Below are positions 62,527 to 64,000 of a stretch of 64,000 bases of DNA, piece by piece. Each line of letters begins with the position of its first letter. Positions within the stretch are counted from its first letter, which is position 1. The stretch spans positions 248,001 to 312,000 of the forward strand of contig JAMFRP010000019.1 in NCBI GenBank assembly GCA_026224775.1. The letters are read 5' to 3'. The DNA comes from Bacteroidota bacterium (GTDB lineage: Bacteria; Bacteroidota; Bacteroidia; Sphingobacteriales; Sphingobacteriaceae). Below the pieces are notes generated by a model. That model searched no databases and was not told the origin of the DNA. It saw only the letters and a list, made by a program, of their open reading frames with translations. Position numbers and translations under genes: made by a program.

Positions 62527-63450
62527 ATGAGAACCAAAGTTATTTACCCCTCGCTAATTTTGCTGAGCATTTTTAGTGTCGTGTCTTCATGTAAAAAAGA
62601 CGTAAAGACCTCTTCATCTTCAACAACCACTTCTTCTTTAACAACTGCCACGCTCACAGCTGACGGAGCAATAGCGCTGGCCTCGGTTGACAGTGCCGGT
62701 GTTAAAGACAGCATCTACATGGTTAATTGTTTCCCGCCGAATGGCAACAAACCAGATTCAGTAGCATTTAGTGCATTACCGGCTGCTATATCTACCTATT
62801 TAACTGCAAATTACGCCGGATACACTTTTACAAAAGCTTACAAAGTTGATAGCGCCAAAGTGGTTGTGAGCTATGTGGTGGTTATTAAGTACAATGGTTT
62901 GTTTGTAGGTTTAAAATTCACCTCAACAGGTACTTTTGTCAATGTTTTAGAACAAAAGGATGGTGCCAACATGGGCGGCGGCGGCAAAGGCTGGCATCCC
63001 GGTGGCCCCTTCTGTGACCGTGGCGGTGTACAACATGACACCATTGCGATTGCATCGGTACCGGCGGCTGTGTTAACATATTTTACCACAACTTATCCCA
63101 CAGATACTTTACTGCACGCTTATAAAACGCCGGATACGACGTACATCTTAATAAGTAAAGATACTGTCTTATATGCAACAAATATTTCTGCAACCGGAAG
63201 TTTGATAAAACGCATTAAAATAGAGCCGCATGGTGGCAGAAATACAGAGATAACTGCTGCAAAACTGTTGTCTGCGATTACTACTTATTTAACTACGACC
63301 TACCCTGGATATGTATTTGATAAAGCCTACGTTGAAAGCAACCAAACAGGAATAACCGGATACCATGTGTTTATTACGGTTAACAATACTAATTACGAAG
63401 TAAGTTTTGATGCAACCGGTGCATTTGTTAAAGCGGTTACCATACATTAA
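62527..63450 (+). CDS. PepSY-like lipoprotein with three tandem repeats
   Basis: A protein of about 307 residues. The ATG at 62527 (MRTKVIYPSLILLSIFSVVS) gives a lipoprotein signal ending SSCKKD; the frame also has an ATG at 62506. Three repeats of about 70 residues follow the PepSY-like pattern: an ALPAAISTYLTANYAGYTFT segment, VPAAVLTYFTTTYPTDTLLH and LLSAITTYLTTTYPGYVFDK, each followed by strands ending in a TG.FV or TGSLIK turn. Between repeats 1 and 2 is a Gly/His/Cys-rich insert (GGGGKGWHPGGPFCDRGG) that might bind metal. It is probably periplasmic. It is preceded by LytTR-type sites and followed by a terminator. Confidence 0.8.
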   Translation: MRTKVIYPSLILLSIFSVVSSCKKDVKTSSSSTTTSSLTTATLTADGAIALASVDSAGVKDSIYMVNCFPPNGNKPDSVAFSALPAAISTYLTANYAGYTFTKAYKVDSAKVVVSYVVVIKYNGLFVGLKFTSTGTFVNVLEQKDGANMGGGGKGWHPGGPFCDRGGVQHDTIAIASVPAAVLTYFTTTYPTDTLLHAYKTPDTTYILISKDTVLYATNISATGSLIKRIKIEPHGGRNTEITAAKLLSAITTYLTTTYPGYVFDKAYVESNQTGITGYHVFITVNNTNYEVSFDATGAFVKAVTIH

Positions 63451-63476
63451 CAATTAGTTTTTTCATAATGCTGATT

Positions 63477-63508
63477 GCCCGGTTCCATTTAGATGGGCCG
63501 GGTTTTTT
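63477..63508 (+). terminator. Intrinsic terminator after the PepSY lipoprotein gene
   Basis: CCCGGTTCC pairs with GGGCCGGG (eight pairs including two G-U) around a short loop and is followed by six T residues (63503-63508). It lies 27 bases after the stop codon. Confidence 0.8.
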
Positions 63509-63609
63509 GCTTGAAATAGTTAAACTGATTTCATACCGGATTATATTGGAGAGGGTAAATTTTTAGATAATATCAATGAGGCGCTTTATTATTATTACAT
63601 TGAGTTTAT

Positions 63610-64000
63610 CTACCTAATGTTGTCCCAATCGTCTGTTCGGAACGGTGACGCTGGTAGGTTTGTTCCATTATATAAATTGCAAATCGGGTTATTTGCCCAG
63701 GCATACCTCACAGCGACAGGGTTTATAACATTACTACTGTTTACTATTACTTTATTCCCTACTATAATAGCTTGGGCGGGGTAGAATTTTTTATCAGCGC
63801 CTGCTATGGTGAATCCTTTAAGGGTACCACCGTTGGCAAGTAGGCCATTATCGGTATGGGTAAATTTCAGTTCAATTTTATTGCCGATAATTACTTGTGA
63901 TTTATAGATCGGCCCTGAGTAGGGGATATTTTCGCCATATGTTTTTGCCCGTGCTATTAATGCCAAACGTCGGCCGGTTTCCTGTTTGTTTTGAGGGTGT
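63610..64000 (-). CDS. Sialate O-acetylesterase family protein (C-terminal part)
   Basis: The gene enters from the right edge and ends at 63610. The visible 129 residues begin HPQNKQETGRRLALIARAKT and continue YGENIPYSGPIYKSQVI, the C-terminal hallmark of the SASA/sialate 9-O-acetylesterase (DUF303) family (D.HP.NK...GRRLAL.A, then IPYSGP). The catalytic His of the D-x-x-H pair is the first visible residue (HP), while the SGNH serine lies outside. The tail has VRYAWANNPICNLYNGTNLP, also typical. It removes acetyl groups from glycans. Confidence 0.85.
   Translation of the reverse strand, partial: HPQNKQETGRRLALIARAKTYGENIPYSGPIYKSQVIIGNKIELKFTHTDNGLLANGGTLKGFTIAGADKKFYPAQAIIVGNKVIVNSSNVINPVAVRYAWANNPICNLYNGTNLPASPFRTDDWDNIR

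Noticed and set aside
1..64000. CRISPR arrays, tRNA, rRNA and intact insertion sequences
   Set aside because: I looked for regular spaced repeats, cloverleaf-like segments and transposase motifs and saw none.

Overview
The window looks like chromosomal DNA of a Bacteroidota bacterium of the Sphingobacteriaceae type (Mucilaginibacter/Pedobacter-like). The reasons are two SusC/SusD outer-membrane uptake pairs, each with an ECF sigma factor and a FecR anti-sigma factor, a type IX secretion gld operon, Bacteroidota-type lipoprotein signals (Cys followed by Lys-Lys), weak Shine-Dalgarno signals and moderate AT richness. The genus is an inference. I saw no tRNA, rRNA, CRISPR array or intact insertion sequence.

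Layout. (1) 1-7432, minus strand: sigma factor, FecR, SusC with an STN domain, SusD and the start of a DUF4369/TlpA-like exported protein. This reads as one FecR-regulated uptake locus. (2) 7433-9142: an exported protein of unknown function, then a decayed inverted copy of a fecR start. (3) 9143-25678, plus strand: a second sigma/FecR/SusC/SusD set running into an ABC ATPase, a fused ABC-2 permease/GldG-like protein, two tandem MutS-like ATPases, an M16 metallopeptidase and a GNAT acetyltransferase. (4) 25679-36175: a compact operon (27298-35515) that appears to make and attach an unusual ulosonic acid-type sugar: GT-B-like transferase, SpsF-like cytidylyltransferase, split transketolase, class III aminotransferase, SDR, fused KdsC-like phosphatase/NeuB-like synthase and a membrane hydroxylase. 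It is bracketed by remnants of two glycoside hydrolases (GH27 and GH115), so it may sit in a former polysaccharide-utilisation locus. (5) 36675-39334: a frameshifted phosphocholine-type phospholipase C and a relic of a HAD-IIA phosphatase. (6) 39494-46958, minus strand: acyltransferase-3, two GH3 glycosidases and a membrane-anchored DUF6377-type regulator. (7) 47510-52790, minus strand: gldK, gldN, a small beta-barrel protein, gldL and gldM, in a non-canonical order. (8) 53382-63450, plus strand: LytS-like kinase, LytTR regulator, lone receiver protein, then a tightly packed operon of PqqD-like protein, ATP-grasp ligase, PLP decarboxylase, urea transporter/M23 peptidase fusion, TPR/beta-barrel protein and TPR protein, followed by a PepSY-like lipoprotein. 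(9) 63610-64000, minus strand: the C-terminus of a sialate O-acetylesterase.

Main points for a second look. The PqqD/ATP-grasp/decarboxylase/urea transporter-M23 operon is a strong candidate for an undescribed system. 9-bp direct repeats on a 21-bp period (core TCGNYAAAT) occur next to gldK, before the lone receiver gene and before the PepSY lipoprotein gene, and may define the regulon of the local LytTR regulator. A similar two-hairpin leader lies between fecR and susC in both uptake loci. A 115-bp near-perfect inverted repeat flanks the second sigma factor gene. The transketolase-containing ulosonic-acid cluster does not match a standard sialic, legionaminic or pseudaminic acid gene set.
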